Shown: one piece after another, positions 7,707-8,743 of the stretch | Numbering within the stretch: the stretch's first letter is position 1 | Layout: every line of letters begins with the position of its first letter | Program-made: the position numbers and the translations under genes | The notes under the pieces: model-generated | What the model saw: the letters and a program-made list of their open reading frames with translations, nothing else | Databases searched by the model: none | What the model was told of the DNA's origin: nothing | Assembly (NCBI GenBank): GCA_016839635.1 | Contig: JAEOTV010000094.1 | Coordinates: 1-8,743, forward strand | Length of the DNA: 8,743 nucleotides | Direction: 5' to 3' | From: Promethearchaeota archaeon | Lineage (GTDB): Archaea; Asgardarchaeota; Lokiarchaeia; Sigynarchaeales; SOKP01

Positions 7707-8743
7707 TCACGCTTTTATTTTATTTGTTTGTTTTATTTCCTTGATTTTGTCTCTTAAATAAGCAGCATCTTCAAATCTAAGTTCTTTCGCTGCCATGAAC
7801 ATTTTATCCTCTAAATATTGAAGTACTATATCTAAGTCTCCTTCTGTTTCTAATTGATTTATCTTATCTTTAACAGATTGTTTGAGTTTTTTAACTTCCT
7901 TATCTTTAAATTCCTGTTCTTCTGAAAGAGATTGTAAGATATTTTTCTTAATTGTTTGAGGAGTAATATTATTCTCTTCATTATATTTAATTTGTTTATT
8001 TCTCCTTCTATTAGTTTCATCTATTGCTGCTTTCATTGATGGTGAGATCCTGTCTGCATATAATATTGCTTTTCCATCTACATTTCTAGAAGCTCTGCCA
8101 ATAGTTTGTATTAATGATCGAGTATCTCTTAAAAATCCAAGCTTATCTGCATCTAAAATTGCAACTAATTGAACTTCGGGAAGATCTAAACCTTCTCTCA
8201 ATAGATTAATACCTACTAAAACATCAAAAGTCCCGTCTCTTAATTGACGTAAGATTTCAAATCTTTCAACGGTATCAACTTCTGAATGCAAATAGGTTAT
8301 TTTTAATCCTATTTCATTATAATAATCCGCAATATCTTCAGACATTCTCTTAGTAAGAGTAGTTACAAGGGTTCTGCCATTGTTCTTAATGGTTTTTCTA
8401 ATCTCACCTAATAGATCGTCTATTTGATTCTTAGCGGGTTTTATTTCTACCTTAGGATCAACGAGACCTGTTGGTCGAATAATTTGTTCAGCAGAAATTC
8501 CCCCACTTTTTCTTAGTTCATAATCTCCGGGAGTTGCACTCATGAAAATAACGGTTCTAATTTTACTTTCCCATTCTTCAAAAGTAAGAGGTCTATTATC
8601 ATAAGCACTAGGCAATCGCCAACCAAAATCCACAAGATTTTTTTTACGAGACCGATCCCCTCCAATCATCCCATGGATCTGTGGAATAGTAATATGGGAT
8701 TCATCGACAACTATTAAGAAATCATCTGAAAAGTAATCCACTA
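7707..8743 (-). CDS. uvrB: Excinuclease ABC subunit UvrB, C-terminal part (5' end outside window)
   Basis: UvrB is the helicase-like subunit that verifies damage handed over by UvrA and recruits UvrC. About 345 codons are visible, roughly the second half of a protein that is usually 650-700 residues. Numbered from the first complete codon, they hold motif II DESH (13-16), motif III SATPG (68-72), RPTGLVDP (89-96), [10 protein letters not shown] (128-137), motif [12 protein letters not shown] (176-186) and motif [11 protein letters not shown] (212-220). A linker and a C-terminal UVR domain (about 303-337, with [17 protein letters not shown]) complete it. The first complete codon is GTG at 8741, but it is internal: the family reads LDYxxDDFLxVVDESH here, so the frame continues past the edge. 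The N-terminal Walker A and the beta-hairpin therefore cannot be judged. It ends in TGA, 41 bp before uvrA. No frameshift is visible. Confidence 0.97.
   Translation of the reverse strand, partial: VDYFSDDFLIVVDESHITIPQIHGMIGGDRSRKKNLVDFGWRLPSAYDNRPLTFEEWESKIRTVIFMSATPGDYELRKSGGISAEQIIRPTGLVDPKVEIKPAKNQIDDLLGEIRKTIKNNGRTLVTTLTKRMSEDIADYYNEIGLKITYLHSEVDTVERFEILRQLRDGTFDVLVGINLLREGLDLPEVQLVAILDADKLGFLRDTRSLIQTIGRASRNVDGKAILYADRISPSMKAAIDETNRRRNKQIKYNEENNITPQTIKKNILQSLSEEQEFKDKEVKKLKQSVKDKINQLETEGDLDIVLQYLEDKMFMAAKELRFEDAAYLRDKIKEIKQTNKIKA

Noticed and set aside
8739..8741. GTG at 8741 as the start of a 344-residue protein
   Set aside because: The codon lies inside the conserved UvrB segment before DESH. 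The frame is open to the window edge and the Walker A half is missing, so the gene is cut by the window rather than short.
1..8743. CRISPR array, tRNA, rRNA, insertion sequence or inteins
   Set aside because: No regularly spaced repeats, no cloverleaf or rRNA cores, no transposase, and the aIF5B GTPase and UvrA Walker motifs are uninterrupted.

Overview
The window is AT-rich (about 30% G+C by eye). It carries parts of three unrelated functional blocks: a membrane histidine kinase on the + strand, and on the - strand a translation pair (aIF5B then the CCA-adding enzyme) and a nucleotide excision repair pair (uvrB then uvrA). Two genes point to an archaeon. The initiation factor is a full-length a/eIF5B-type GTPase with archaeal/eukaryotic architecture, including the C-terminal H-P-W-W motif. 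The tRNA nucleotidyltransferase is the archaeal class I CCA enzyme. UvrA and UvrB are bacterial-type proteins that many mesophilic archaea carry, probably by ancient transfer. An AT-rich mesophilic archaeon, possibly of the Asgard group, fits best. The Asgard placement is an impression from the style of the kinase and the gene content, not a demonstration.

Layout. Positions 1-82 are a gene-free leader with a small hairpin directly before the kinase start. Positions 83-1411 (+) encode a six-helix membrane sensor histidine kinase. It converges on, and overlaps by 18 bp, the CCA-adding enzyme gene on the - strand (start chosen at 2851, stop at 1394). That gene lies 8 bp downstream of the aIF5B gene (4665 to 2860, -), and the two look like one transcription unit. 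A 126-bp spacer (4666-4791) holds T-rich uvrA termination signals, a 30-bp AT-rich dyad and a good Shine-Dalgarno for aIF5B. Then come uvrA (start chosen at 7665, stop at 4792) and the C-terminal 345 codons of uvrB (stop at 7707), which runs off the right edge. uvrB and uvrA are 41 bp apart in the same direction and are probably co-transcribed.

How the genes work together. UvrA and UvrB form the damage-recognition complex of nucleotide excision repair; UvrC and UvrD would have to be encoded elsewhere. The CCA enzyme finishes tRNA 3' ends and aIF5B joins ribosomal subunits at initiation, so that pair is a small translation operon. The kinase has no response regulator beside it and is an orphan within this window.

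I found no mobile element, CRISPR array, tRNA, rRNA or clear novel multi-gene system. The points most worth a second look are an altered ABC signature (LSVGE) in the first nucleotide-binding domain of UvrA, the dyad in front of aIF5B, and the overlapping convergent ends of the kinase and cca genes.
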